Notes under the pieces: model-generated | Database searches by the model: none | The model's input: the letters and a program-made list of their open reading frames with translations, nothing else | What the model was told of the DNA's origin: nothing | Source: Diphasiastrum complanatum | Lineage: Eukaryota > Streptophyta > Lycopodiopsida > Lycopodiales > Lycopodiaceae | NCBI GenBank assembly: GCA_029204225.1 | Contig: CM055102.1 | Span: 6,657,320 to 6,721,319, forward strand | Direction of reading: 5' to 3' | Length of the DNA stretch: 64,000 nucleotides | Program-made: the position numbers and the translations under genes | In this document: in pieces, positions 32,113 through 44,400 of the stretch | How the letters are laid out: each line of letters opens with the position of its first letter | How positions within the stretch are numbered: the stretch's first letter is position 1

Positions 32113-33290
32113 TTAGAGCTTCGTTTTAGCTTTCATTTGCACCGAACTGTCAGGCACAAGTCTCTTCTCTCTCTTGTCAATCTCCTTGGAGATTCTGCAG
32201 ACACTACGATGGCTTTTTGTCTTTGTCGAGTGTCTTGCCTTTGTTGTGTGTAACAGGCGTCTTGGATGTAAGTTGTTTGTCATCTGAACTGTCACTCAAC
32301 TCACCTGAAATTCGAACATCTCCATCCGAATGCCCAGGGTCCACTCTCTCTGTTGATGTCAGCAGGTTGTAGTACTGCTTGCGAAGAATCTCATAGTTAA
32401 CATGATCTTCATTAGCCATTGTTCTTGTTTTATTGAATTTGGCATCTCTAGCAGTTTTTACTTGATTAGTGTTTGGCATATGGATCATGTAGTATGATGA
32501 ATGAACATCATATCCTACAAGGTATCCTTGCTCGACCTTTTTGTCAACGTCCAATTTTTCTATCCGGTTTTTGGAGGTAGGCAGCCGTAGCCATTGCTTC
32601 AGCCCATACTGGTCTTGATGACTTATAATAGGCCATGATACACCTTGCAACTTCCATGAGAGTCCTATTCTTTCTCTCAGCAACACCATTATGTTGCGGT
32701 GTGTAGGCTGTGATTTTCCTTTGAAGGATTCCTCGGCTGTTGCAAAAATCAACAAACTAGTTGGAGATGTATTCTCCTCCTCTATCAGTTCTGATCTGCT
32801 TGACTTTCTTCTATGTCCACTTTCCAGCCTAGTTTACATACTCTTTAAACTTATCGAGAGCTTCAAACTTGTTATGGATGAAGTACAAGGCTACAAACTT
32901 GCTGAAGTCATCAATGAAGATAATGTAGTACTTCGAACCTCCCACAGAGAGCACGTCAAAAGGTTCGCAGATGTCGAAGTGTATTAGCTCCAGCAACTCT
33001 AGCGCTCTGAAGGAATCCCTGGTGAAGGGTGTGCGTGACATCTTGGCTTTCATGCATTCATCATAGGATGTCAGATTTGCATCTTTGATGCCTATTCCTA
33101 TGAATGCATCGTGCTGGCTAGCCTTGTATAGTGCCATTGGGTTTATGCGACATAGTATCCTATGCCATAGAATGTCTGTCGACTCATGTACTTGATGAGC
33201 TTATTCTGTTGCTAGGCATACCCTAAGATGATACATGTTGCCTCTGCGTCTTCCGTGCATGATTAGTGTACTGGTGTTGGCATCAACCAC
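32113..33290 (-). pseudogene. Copia family I integrase, second copy (reverse strand)
   Basis: The frame 33137-32829 shows IKDANLTSYDECMKAKMS (pre-integrase end), LELIHFDICEPFDVLSVGGS and KYYIIFIDDFSKFVALYFIH (core start, first Asp). After a frame change come EESQADQN, FCNSRGILQRK-like sequence, then frame 32755-32204 with RIGLSWKLQGVSWPI and DVDKKVEQGYLVGYDVHSSY. It parallels the forward copy at 8840-9700 and fills in the part missing there. It ends near 33290, where the transposon-like ORFs begin on the other strand. Confidence 0.85.
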
Positions 33291-33299
33291 ATTGCATAT

Positions 33300-34860
33300 G
33301 ACACAATGTTTGAAATTATCAAAGAGGCATTTGGACAAGTACATATAAAAACACTTCCTATTCCTTGGCCATTTCAAATCAAATTAGAGAGGAATGTGTT
33401 CAACAGGGGTATGCAAAACATCATTGGTATTCATTACCATATCAATGAAATTTATAACTCAAAACATGGCACTTTGTTATATGATTCCACCAACAATATG
33501 TTTGTAGATTTGAATAATTTATTGAGATTTATTGTACAGTTTTATGGAATCACAAATGAAAGTGTTGAAAAGTTGATATTAGTTCTCAAGTTAGATGAAT
33601 CAGAAGTAATAAAGGGACAAAATCTAGAAAGGGTTAGTGTTACACTTATGAATGGAGCATTAAGCAATACGATAAACTCGGAGAGAGTTAATTTCAATGT
33701 GCAGTCCGAAAGTAACGTTTGGTGGTTAGCAGCTTTCCATGTTTGAATCTATTTTATTGAGTACTAGCAACTAATTCATTTTGTAAATTTATGATTTTGT
33801 GTTTTAAAATAATATTCTGTTATTATCGGCCTAAGTTTTAAATATACTTGATCGAGTAATACTGTTTTATTCTCTTAATATAGTCAGACTCCATGATGTT
33901 GTGTTTCAAACAGGCTTTAAAAGAAGATCATGACATTTTATTTTGGATTTTTAGTAAAACAGATTATCCAGAGATTATTAAGAATCATATGAATGACACA
34001 CCACTGAATGTTCCTGGAATAGGTGATTTTAAGGTGGAATGGCATTTGGCTAGAGACTTGAAGTCGTTGAAGTGAATGTTCAACGTCTCAGATGGAGCAA
34101 ATTCGAAACATCCATGCCTCTATTGCATGAAAACCACTCAAGACATGTCGAAGAGCACGAGAGTTTCAAGGGATATAGAAGACCCGGACTACTCAAGACA
34201 TGAAACATGCCTCTATTGCATGAAAACTACTCAAGACATGTCGAAGAGCACGAGAGTTTCAAGGGATATAGAAGACCTGAACTGGAAACCAATACTACCG
34301 ATTTCACTTTAAAATGTCCACATTTGTACACTACATGCAGAGGTAAGAATTATAGAAAAATTGATATACCTTCATATTTGGCTTGCTTTGAATACTAAGC
34401 TAGAGTAATTAGCCAAAAAAACAATAACTCGATTGGAGGAAGTTCTATCAAAAGTGGGTCTTCATAAAGGACACGTTAAAATACAAAAGGACGAGAAGCT
34501 TTGGGGACAACCGGAAAACATCCCATGCAAACCAAGCATAGGAGGATCCAAAGCTCATTGTTTCTTATCAAATCATTCCGAAAAAATCGACTAAAATCCA
34601 TTACTCATTCTGGATAGATGTACTCAATGCCACAAAGGATTTTGAAGAAAAAGGATCAACAAGGATTAAAAAAATTGAAGTCTAGAAAAGCTTGACAACA
34701 TGTTCAAATTGCTCAAAAAAGATAAATTGTCTGATACTAATGTGCTATTCATTGAGAAATCAACAATTGAGTTTGTGGATGTAGTTCAAGGCACTTGGGG
34801 TGAAGATCATATTACACATTATATGGTGAATCTCTTTTCAATGTAACTCTTTGAATTATA
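33300..34860 (+). pseudogene. Unassigned transposon-like gene, several exons or frames
   Basis: A 146-residue frame (33306-33746) reads EIYNSKHGTLLYDSTNNMF, VEKLILVLKLDESEVIKGQN, VSVTLMNGALSNTI and NVWWLAAFHV. After about 150 AT-rich bases (likely an intron) the frame at 33893 gives HDILFWIFSKTDYPEIIKNH, VEWHLARDLKSLK and, past one stop, MFNVSDGANSKHPCLYC. The pattern (a hydrophobic DLK helix, then a CxxC zinc motif in a SKHPCLYC context) resembles unclassified transposase-like proteins found in several eukaryotes. I cannot name the family. Degraded sequence such as EKSTIEFVDVVQGTWGEDH runs to about 34850. No terminal repeats were found. Confidence 0.5.
34113..34298 (+). repeat. In-frame 93 bp tandem duplication (31 codons)
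   Basis: CATGCCTCTATTGCATGAAAA starts at 34113 and again at 34206, and the following 80 bases are almost identical. The period is 93 bases, so the reading frame is kept and the CLYC zinc motif with a Ser/Thr-rich tail is doubled in the unassigned gene at 33300-34860. The first copy ends with a short extra ACTACTCAAGACATG-like run, which suggests slippage on ACTCAAGACATG. Confidence 0.9.
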
Positions 34861-35302
34861 ATTTCATTGCACATATAATAATTTAAAGTGATTAATATGT
34901 CAATGCTTGTATCCCTAATATTGCAGCACATTCTATGACATCATGCATTATTTTTTGCAAAATCTTACGATAGTCTAAATATTTGGTCATCACAAGAAAT
35001 GGAGAATTACATTGGCAAGCAAGAGTAGCATTTCATCGAAATACACAACACGGCGGAATATCTCAAAAAAATAGTTACATCATCTAGCTATTTCAATGGT
35101 TTTATAGACGTGTTCAAATTCGATACAAAACTAGATCAACAAATTATCAAAAATTCAAAAGGGCATGCAAATTTATAGACGAAAATAACATTGATGCAAG
35201 ACTCAACTCATAGTATTTTTCATGATATCAGACAAAAAGAGTACATGTATTATATGGCATCATTTCAAGTACAATATATGACAAAATCATTTTTTCTCTT
35301 TA
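34861..35302. other. No recognisable feature
   Basis: AT-rich DNA. Frames are short; weak fragments might continue the gene above but carry no motif. Confidence 0.4.
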
Positions 35303-37164
35303 TCAGGCTTTAAGGATCAGCTTTGTTGTGTGGTCATGTGGAAATTTCTTTCTATCATATGGATCTATAAAATCAATAGATCTTCTTTTGCTCAAGTCTA
35401 TATATCCAAAGAAAACTACTAAGGAGGATGACATTTTAGGAACTTCCTTAGCTACATAGCCAAATACTTTTATAACAATGTCTCTCTTTGCAAAAATAAT
35501 TTTATATGTATTCTGAAGGTACTTATCCATGTTTGAGAAATATGATAATGCTTTAATTGCCATTATTATTATCACAGCATTTGAAGAAAATTTGCTATGA
35601 TGAATGCAAATCTCTTTATTTACAAAGCTCTTCAAATAATATGATAGGGATGAATCCTTTTGTCATGATCCTTGGCTTTTCCTTACATATCCCTACCTTA
35701 TTGCAAAGGCATCTACCTCTACAGTAGTCTGCAAAATACAAACAAAGGTCACATATCTTGAAAATAAAATAACTATGTTTGAATAGAACTTTCTTTCAAA
35801 TAAAACCAAATTTACTTTCCAGATCACGCTCATCAGCTTGAATAATTGTAGTAGTGTGTAAATTATGACCAACAACTATGGTCGTTGAAGCAGTGGATGG
35901 ATTAGTTTATGAGGACTGTGAGACATATCTGCACTGGATTCTCAAAATTCCTCCTCACTGGGCATATTTGTCTCGTATGGCCTGCTTTCAGACATGATTG
36001 ACTATAGGGCTTCAGTCCCATCCAGCCATTCATCTCCGGTTTTGTAATCAATAGAAGCACATAGATCATCACCCTTGAGATCTATGAAGTCTGAGAAATC
36101 TTTGATGAAATAAGATATAAATGATAGAATTTCATCCTCCCTCAGAACAAGGACATCTCCAACATCATTGAAAGAGATGTATGCGACATTATCCATGTGA
36201 TATACCAAAAAATTGAGAATAGTCTTGTTTTTGTCATTTTGATCCACATCAGATAAGGATGAAATTAACAATGCACGAGACTGGACTGGGTCGTACATTG
36301 CTGCCAACCTTGCCTCCTCGTCAGTACTCAAGACTTCATCAACAATATCTGATTCTGATATCACAAAATCAGCGGATGATGAGGCACCCTCAATGCTTAG
36401 CTCGAAATTCTTGCCTCTTTAGGAACAAGAGTAGAAAGATAAAATACAAAACCCATGCCCTCCTACACAAAGCGACATGATTGATTGTGTTGGTCACAAT
36501 GGACCACACATTCAAAATCACTCACTATTTTGGTGAATCGAGATGTGAGCTTGCTTTGACAATGGCTGGTGGACAAGTACTAGGTTATGGAAATGAATGA
36601 ATCATAGATTATCCATTAGTAACATAGACTCATTCAAACTATCATATACTGTGATATACATGAATCAACTCTAAAATAACATGGATTTCTCAAATTTGGA
36701 ATACGGACAAAAATCCTAATCTCTCTACAAGGTGGTCCGGATATGGATAGATGAATAAAAAATTTCAGTCTTGAAATATTCTACAATTATGAATCTCGTT
36801 CAAAGAATATTCCTCATGTAAAAAATGAAATCTAGAAAAATGCATTTGATCACAAGAAAAGAACACGTGAAGCATACACATAGAAAATCAAACACATAAA
36901 AATGAGAAAAAATAAACAAGAAAATATACCATCTTTACAAAGAGTTGATAATTGCAGAGCACCATGTGGAACAAAAAGTTCATTCATCAAGATTGATACG
37001 TCACCTGGATAATTGCAATTGCCCATGGTTAGGTAGAGTAATGAAAAAAATTGACATGCCCTTGTCAAAAACAAGACAGGATTGGTGACACTAAATGTAT
37101 GTAAGATATAGATTGAAATGCATGGAAGGAGAAGATAATATTTCCTGAGTACCCCTCTGATCAA
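35303..37164 (-). pseudogene. Unassigned reverse-strand fragments, possibly Copia
   Basis: Three separate frames. 35635-35303 contains VIKVFGYVAKEVPKMSSSL and VVFFGYIDLSKRRSIDFIDP, whose VFG...FFGY...DP spacing resembles the post-integrase block of Copia. 36364-36002 is a 120-residue acidic frame (MISESDIVDEVLSTDEEARL, FIKDFSDFIDLKGDDLC) that I do not recognise. 37164-36850 has two hydrophobic stretches and is probably chance. They may or may not belong to one element, and intervening DNA shows nothing else. The primer site and LTR at 37769 read on the same strand, so a decayed reverse Copia is a reasonable guess. Confidence 0.3.
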
Positions 37165-37768
37165 GGAGATTCAAAAAATGAATTTTCATATAGATTTCCT
37201 ATTCTCATAGTTGTTCAGTATATCGACTTGTTGGGAGATAAAAAATGATCAAATCAATGTAAGGCCTTGGAAATCTTCTCAGAATGTGGAAGACATATAG
37301 ATTGGAAGTTGCAGAAAGGCAAAAAAAAATCCAATCCCTGGGGAGATTACTCTTGGTTGGAAATTGTAGCAGATGACGGAATATCTATTTCAATTTCTTC
37401 CTGCAAGGTCTCATTCATAATTAACATCTCTATTTCATTATCGATCTGGTAATTGTGTGGTAATGTAGAAGTTTTCAAGGAACTTTCCAATTGAGCAACA
37501 AGTTTAGCAGTTGGTGGCTATGCAATCTATTAGCCACTACTTAGGTTGATCCAATGATCCAAAAATCGGCCAAATCCAGTATGTGATCTCAAAAATCAAA
37601 ATTGATCAAGTTTGTGAACCTATATAGGGTTTTGATCTACAAAAAATCCAATCTACAAAAGCAAAAAACTCAATTTTGGTGTAGAATCCTCTCTAGCATG
37701 CTCTAGCCTTGATATCTTCACGAAATCATTGATAGATATGATTTCCTCCTTCATAACCTGAAATGCAA
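37165..37768. other. No recognisable feature (possible Copia leader, reverse strand)
   Basis: No frame with motifs. It lies just inside the reverse-strand primer site at 37769-37780, where a leader is expected. Confidence 0.4.
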
Positions 37769-37780
37769 GCTTTGATACCA
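37769..37780 (-). other. Copia primer-binding site, one mismatch
   Basis: The reverse strand reads TGGTATCAAAGC (one G-to-A change from the consensus), directly after an LTR end CCTTCACA at 37781. Confidence 0.8.
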
Positions 37781-38200
37781 TGTGAAGGATTTCAGATCAA
37801 TGATGATCCAATCCACAAAAAGATCTTGGGTTACAAAAGAAGCTACTCTATCAATCTCACCAATGTAGAAAAATCAGCATCTACACACAAAATGAGATGC
37901 AAATTCTAATAGAACTTGATCAAACATGAATCAAACGTTAAAGTACTATTTTGTCCATACAAAACCAACAAGCTACTATATTTCACATGTGTGGATCCAA
38001 AAATAGCAAATATAGATCATTCTACACATAAAATTGCATGCAATCACAAGTATAGTGCACCAATGGATAGTAGAACCCAAGAGAACCATGTATAAGCATG
38101 AAATGAGATAGAGAAGAGAGAAGATATGTCTCTCCACGAGTTACATTCTCAGCATTTGCATGTAGATTTGGAATAGTCAATTTTTTGTAATTTCGTCAAA
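37781..38200 (-). mobile_element. Copia LTR, reverse strand, upper boundary unknown
   Basis: LTR end CA at 37781 followed by the primer site. Above it lies about 400 bases without coding content, including a GAGATAGAGAAGAGAG stretch and ACACATGTGTGG words. No TG start could be fixed, so the length is a guess. Confidence 0.45.
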
Positions 38201-38559
38201 ACCCTAATTCTGATTGGATCTCTAGATAGTGAGGTTGTTGTACTTCATTTGAGTGTGTTTCAATCTTAGGAAGTGGAAAAAGGCATTAGATTGAGAATAG
38301 ATCATAGGTTGATCAAGATTTCATGATTCTATGTGTTGATTTGCTTGGTATAAGTGCTAGAAGAGTAAATCTTTGTGATTTCTTTTGAAAACATTTGTTG
38401 TTGCTCAAAGGAGTCTTTATGCATTGAAACAAGTTGAAAAAGAAGATCAGGATATTGATACATGGCAACATCAATTAAACTCATGTTGGAAGCCAATGAT
38501 AGGCTTACCTCAAGTGCCAAGTTTGATGGATCTTTAAGAGATCTTGATCAATGAATAAT

Positions 38560-38845
38560 ATAGGCTTCAAGCAAGAGGTGGATCTACATCGACACTTCAA
38601 GAGGAGGCTATATTCACAAAGGGCAAATTCGAGGGCAAAATCAAAAGTAAGTGCTCTAAAGGACAAGATCAAGTGGATGCTTCTTCAAGTGGCAAAAAGA
38701 AGGATAGATTAAAGCTCAAGTGCTTCTATTGTGGCATCAAAGGACACTTTACAAGTGAGTGCTACAAAAAGAAGAGAGATTAAGGAGACGAGCAAGGTAA
38801 TCTTACTCTTGATGAGGATGGTCCTAGAGGTGTGTTTGAGTAATT
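38560..38845 (+). pseudogene. Copia gag C-terminus with zinc knuckle
   Basis: The frame reads RLQARGGSTSTLQEEAIFTK, then a Lys/Ser-rich stretch and CFYCGIKGHFTSEC near 38720, a CX2CX4HX4C knuckle, then YKKKRD and a stop. It is nearest to the knuckle of family III (CFYCGKKGHYATNC) but clearly different. It is cut off by the (GA)n tract at 38867, and only the end of gag is left. Confidence 0.85.
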
Positions 38846-38863
38846 ATGTTTCATTCTCCCATT

Positions 38864-39904
<1,041 letters not shown>

Positions 39905-40632
39905 GTTGGTATGTTGCGACAATGCACATGCTATGTCAACATTACTCTTGATGATAGGACCAAGGAGGATCCATCTTCAAGAAGAGGTATTTTTGTTGGA
40001 TATAGTGAGGTGAGTAAAGCCTACAAGGTTTACATTCCTTCTACTAACAAAGTGATTGCTGGTAGAGATGTCATTTTTGATGAGGGGAACATTCCAAAAG
40101 TGTCTTCAAGCATGATTGATAAAGGTGTGGATGGATCTAACATTCTTGATGTTGATGGAAAGGATTCTACTGTAGATGGTGTGATGATGATGGACCTTCA
40201 TCAAGTCAAAAGCCAAGGAGAGCATCAAGGGAAAGACAATTACCTTCAAGGCTCACATATGATGAAAAGGGTAAGCAAGTTGTTTCTGAAAATTATGTTG
40301 CTTTCCTAACCTCTTTTGATGAACCTACAAGTGTAGATGACACAAGGAAAGAAGAGGACTGGATCCAAGCAATGGATCTTGAGTATCAAGCTCTTATGAA
40401 GAATGGAACATGGAGATTGGTGGAGTTACCTAAGGATAAGAAAGCTATGAGATGCAAATGGATCTTCAAGGTGAAGACAAACCAAGATGGATCTATCAGC
40501 AAGTACAAGGCAACGCTAGTGGCAAAAGGATATGCTCAACAACAAGGGGTTGACTATGATGAGACCTTTGCACCTGTGGCAAAGATGGTAATCATTCGAG
40601 TCATCATCTCACTTTGTCTCGAAACAACTTAG
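39905..40632 (+). pseudogene. Copia post-integrase block and RT start (fragment)
   Basis: The frame 39911-40309 contains KEDPSSRRGIFVGYSEVSKA and YKVYIPSTNKVIAGRDVIFD, the FxGY...GY...P block after integrase. A second frame, 40372-40632, has MDLEYQALMKNGTWRLVELP, AMRCKWIFKVKTNQDGSISK and YKATLVAKGYAQQQGVDYDE, the N-terminal RT fingers ending at FAPVAKM. The RT palm with the catalytic Asp residues is missing, because Gypsy gag sequence follows on the other strand. Confidence 0.88.
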
Positions 40633-40649
40633 TGGGTTTCTCCATTTGC

Positions 40650-40984
40650 ATTTTGTGTTGCTGGTTAAGCATCTCCATCTGTGATTTCCAAAGTTGAGCT
40701 CAAGTATCTTTGTTCAGCTTCAATTCATGGATAGTAGCATGATGTGCTCTCTGTTCCCTACATCGGATCCTTCGTCTTCCTCCCGGATGTAGCTAACTGT
40801 AAGCTCGTATATTCATCATTAGATCGAAGCTCTTGTTTAATCCATCGTGGAAGTCCGACTAAGAACTAGATGATCAGCATTTGTTTGGTGGGTTGCTCTT
40901 GAACTTGACCTTTTAAATGTTTAAAACGCTCAATATAGTCTTGTACGCGTCCGTCTTTTTTCATTTTGATATTACTCATTTGAC
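40650..40984 (-). pseudogene. Gypsy gag fragment, downstream half (host of the nested element)
   Basis: On the reverse strand, DGRVQDYIERFKHLKGQVQE and FLVGLPRWIKQELRSNDEYT are a typical retrotransposon gag core with an interrupting TAG. A linker with STLEITD-like sequence follows. The other half of the same gag lies at 46818-47110, on the other side of the element at 40990-46812, so the two were once joined. Confidence 0.8.
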
Positions 40985-40989
40985 AAAAG
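40985..40989. other. Left target-site duplication AAAAG
   Basis: Five bases directly before the 5' LTR. The same five lie directly after the 3' LTR at 46813-46817. Confidence 0.85.
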
Positions 40990-41464
40990 AGTTAGAAATC
41001 AGAGTTAATCTTATATACATTTTATATAAGCTCTAAATGTGATGATGTAATTAGTGTACAATTTATTTGGTTTACTGTATATGGTTGCGATCGGGACGTG
41101 ACCCATTAGGATATATTGATCGGGCACTGATCCCATAGATGGCTCCTTAGGTTAGTCAGATAGCCACACGTAGGAAGAAATGAGCCTGTACAGTGATTTG
41201 AGTTCATTATGCTATACTCGGGGGCATGTCCTGGGTTTGTCAGTACATGTGGCCATATTGGGCCTAACTCTAGTTTGGCAGGTGGTAGGCCAGTTTAGTG
41301 ACACCTGTTGAGCCCATGCAGTTTGGGGCTTTGTTATATGTACAGTGATTCTTCATAATAGACTTAAATTTTGTTGTGCCATCTTTGAGAGCTTGTGAGG
41401 AGTGGCTATGGTGATTGTGTGATGTGATCTGCATACTGCACTAGATCCTAACAGAATTTCAACT
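40990..41464 (+). mobile_element. 5' LTR of the LARD-like element
   Basis: Begins AGTTAGAAATCAG and ends AATTTCAACT, with AGTT/AACT as outer inverted bases in place of TG/CA. Nearly identical to 46342-46812. Confidence 0.93.
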
Positions 41465-41476
41465 TGGTATCAGAGC
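41465..41476 (+). other. Copia primer-binding site
   Basis: Perfect TGGTATCAGAGC with no spacer after the 5' LTR. Confidence 0.95.
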
Positions 41477-44400
41477 GGCAGAGTGATGCAGGTATGCACG
41501 CTCCGATGGAGCTATGGGATAACGTCTTTCACCAAGAGAAATAGCACTCAAAGCGTCTCAGGAGAGAGGACTCCATACGGGGTATAAGCAGTCCGGATGG
41601 CTAGAGACAGCAAAGTTCCTTCGATCAAAGCTTTGGGGAAGATTAAAACGATTGTCGTTGGAGAATTCTTGGAAGAATTCTGAAAAATTGCTCAAAAATG
41701 GTGTATTGCTTCGAAAAGCAGCTGTGACGGAAACTTGGCCAAAACTTCTTTGATAGTCCATCAATTATTGAGTGAAGTGGATCTAAAGGTGGAGCAGGGT
41801 AGTAGCATCTCAGGTTTGAGAGGATTTTGAAATCCATTTATAGTGTTAGGAGAAAGGAGCGATTCTGTGAATTGCCAAAAAGTGGCCTAGTTGAAGAAAA
41901 ACAGAAAGTCACAGATCTTTCTCTATACTTGACGGAATTGGGCACTGTAAAAAGCTACCCAGCATTGCTTAGGGAAGGCCAAGCGATTTCTAGAAGTGCA
42001 AAGTCAGCCATGGAGCAATCATAGAGCAATTAGTCCTTCTCTCAGCTATGGAAGAAGAAGACAACTAGGGTTTTCAAAGGGAAAAACCATGGACCTCTCT
42101 CTGTGGTCATCTAAATTTGAAGCTGTAAATATGTGTGGAAGGGCGCACTAGTCTTGGGAAGACTATGCCAGGAGGCCGTGGAAGAGCATCCAAAGTGTGA
42201 TTATCGACCTGTTCTTTATCCTCTGCGTGTCCCACACACAGCTCATCCAATGCAAGTCCGCTATCTTGTCCAATGGCTTTCAACTGGCACCACCTCGCAC
42301 TTCCATCACCTGTGACCACCAAAATGTGTGTACCTCCAAGCTAGCTCATATTTTTCTCTGAACAAGAAATTTCCAAGCTACAGATGCGTGTGTCAATGCA
42401 GCTATCACCTGACTCGACAATGCCACTACCGATCATCCTTGTGAGAGTGTTCCCCCAAAGCGCCACTTGATGTTGGCTGGGTCGAACCCCAAAAGTTGAA
42501 CATGATCACAAAATTTTTTCACCTGTAATCGGCATACCATGCCTACCTCTCACCTGTGATTGCTTGCCCTCTCAAAATTTCTGTCAATGATGAGTAGTCA
42601 CGCCGTCAAACTGCACTTTCATCGCCAATACTAGCTTTCTCCACACAATTCCACTACCTTTCGCCCCCATACTGCATTTACCACTTCCAAACACCCTGTT
42701 ACCCTGTCAGGAGTAAGTAACAAGGATTCCAAAGTGATAATGCCTCATTGTACTTTCCTGTAGCAGGTTTCACCAACCAAAAATAGCCCCGAATTTGGCC
42801 CTACAATACCCAAATAGCGAATGACTAGGTCACTCGCACTCCACTCGATTGAATGGTGACGAAAACACCCCAAAACACCTTTTTCCCTGCTCTGTGATGT
42901 CGCTTTGTCCACTGGCTCTGAGCAGCCAATTTCATTGGTCATTTTGGCCAAAAGATGGCCTAAAAAGGTGCCTTCTAGCCTTAGTTAGGCCCTTCCAAAA
43001 AATGACTTGCAAATTTGAACTGTAACTTCATTTAGAAGTTTTTAATGAAGAAATGGCATTTTTGAAACTTCGGGTCCAATTTGATTTTCAAGGTGAAGAT
43101 TTTTATTGAAGTTGAAGGTCGATTTGCACTTCAACTCCCTTCAAGCCCTTTCATTTTTCCTTTCACCTCAATCCAATGGTTCGTTTGTATCTTATGGTCC
43201 ACACTGCTCCCTGAGCCTTTGATCTCGACCGTAAATAAGCCTCCTTCTTGATCCGATGACCAGTTCTGCATGCGCGTGTTAAATTGATGTCCTCCAGCTG
43301 TGGACTCCCTGCATGCGCTATGGATCACTCATGGTGAGGGCACGCGCGAGGTTGCGCCTCCTCGTCGGATAGTTCACTCCTCCTCTCTTCCAAGCTTCCT
43401 TCAAAAAAACAACTATGGTCGATTTGCCTAAACCGCTCCAGTTCTCTCTGTGCCCAGTGGCTGTCTATGGCCATTTTCTTGTGGATTCACCACATTAGGG
43501 CGCTCAACTGTGGATTCAAACATGACAGAAAACACTTGCATACTTCGCAAGATCCACAATTTTCCTTCTTGAAACCCTTGCTCATAAAAAAAACCTTCAT
43601 GACAAGGAAAGCAAATTGCTCTCTGATGATAGCAGGGCTAGTGTGATGATTTTGCGGTTTTGTAGTCAGTAAGTCAATTTTGATCAAGCCATTGTAGTTG
43701 TGGATCAATGTATTAGGTTTGTCATCGAGGAGATACACTTCAACTGCCAGTTTGAGTAAGTCAAGTCAATTTGCCATATCAGTATTGCATCAGGAATGCA
43801 GATTTCAGTGATGATAGGGTGTAGATCATTTGGTTTGGGCGGAAGATTTCACAGGTTTACTTGGAAGGATATTGGCATGCACAATCATGTGAGGGACTTG
43901 ATGGTGGCTTTGGAGTTCACATCTCAGTGTATTCTCAGAGAGTGGTTTGGAACCATTCACAGGAGTAGCTTGGAGCTAGCTTGGGAGAATATAGGTGGGC
44001 AGATCTTTGTGATCAGGGATGGCATTGGAATATCTGGTAGGAATAGCACTGCAAGATGACATGAGATGATCATCAGGGGGCAGCTATTTCATATTGGACT
44101 TGAGTCATTGGCATGGGCAGGACTTACAGGTGGGATTCATAATGGAATCGAGAAGCTACAAACGCAAATGGTCAAAGCGTGAAGCTTTGAGAGCCAGCTC
44201 TAGGTTGGAGAGCTGATGGAGATTGCACGGGGTATGATCGGAGGACAAACACTATGATGGGTGTTTTGCTAGCGATCTACTAGAGGGGACAATGATGGCG
44301 AGGACTTCATGGTGTGCTTATTTGGGAGTATAGGTTGGCATTACAGCAGGGGGCCAGTTTTGGACATTGGCATCAATGGGGAGACATCTACCATCACAAG

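Noticed and set aside
36850-37164. Hydrophobic 104-codon frame as a membrane protein
   Set aside because: Hydrophobicity follows from AT-rich (TTT/ATT) composition; no start context or family evidence.
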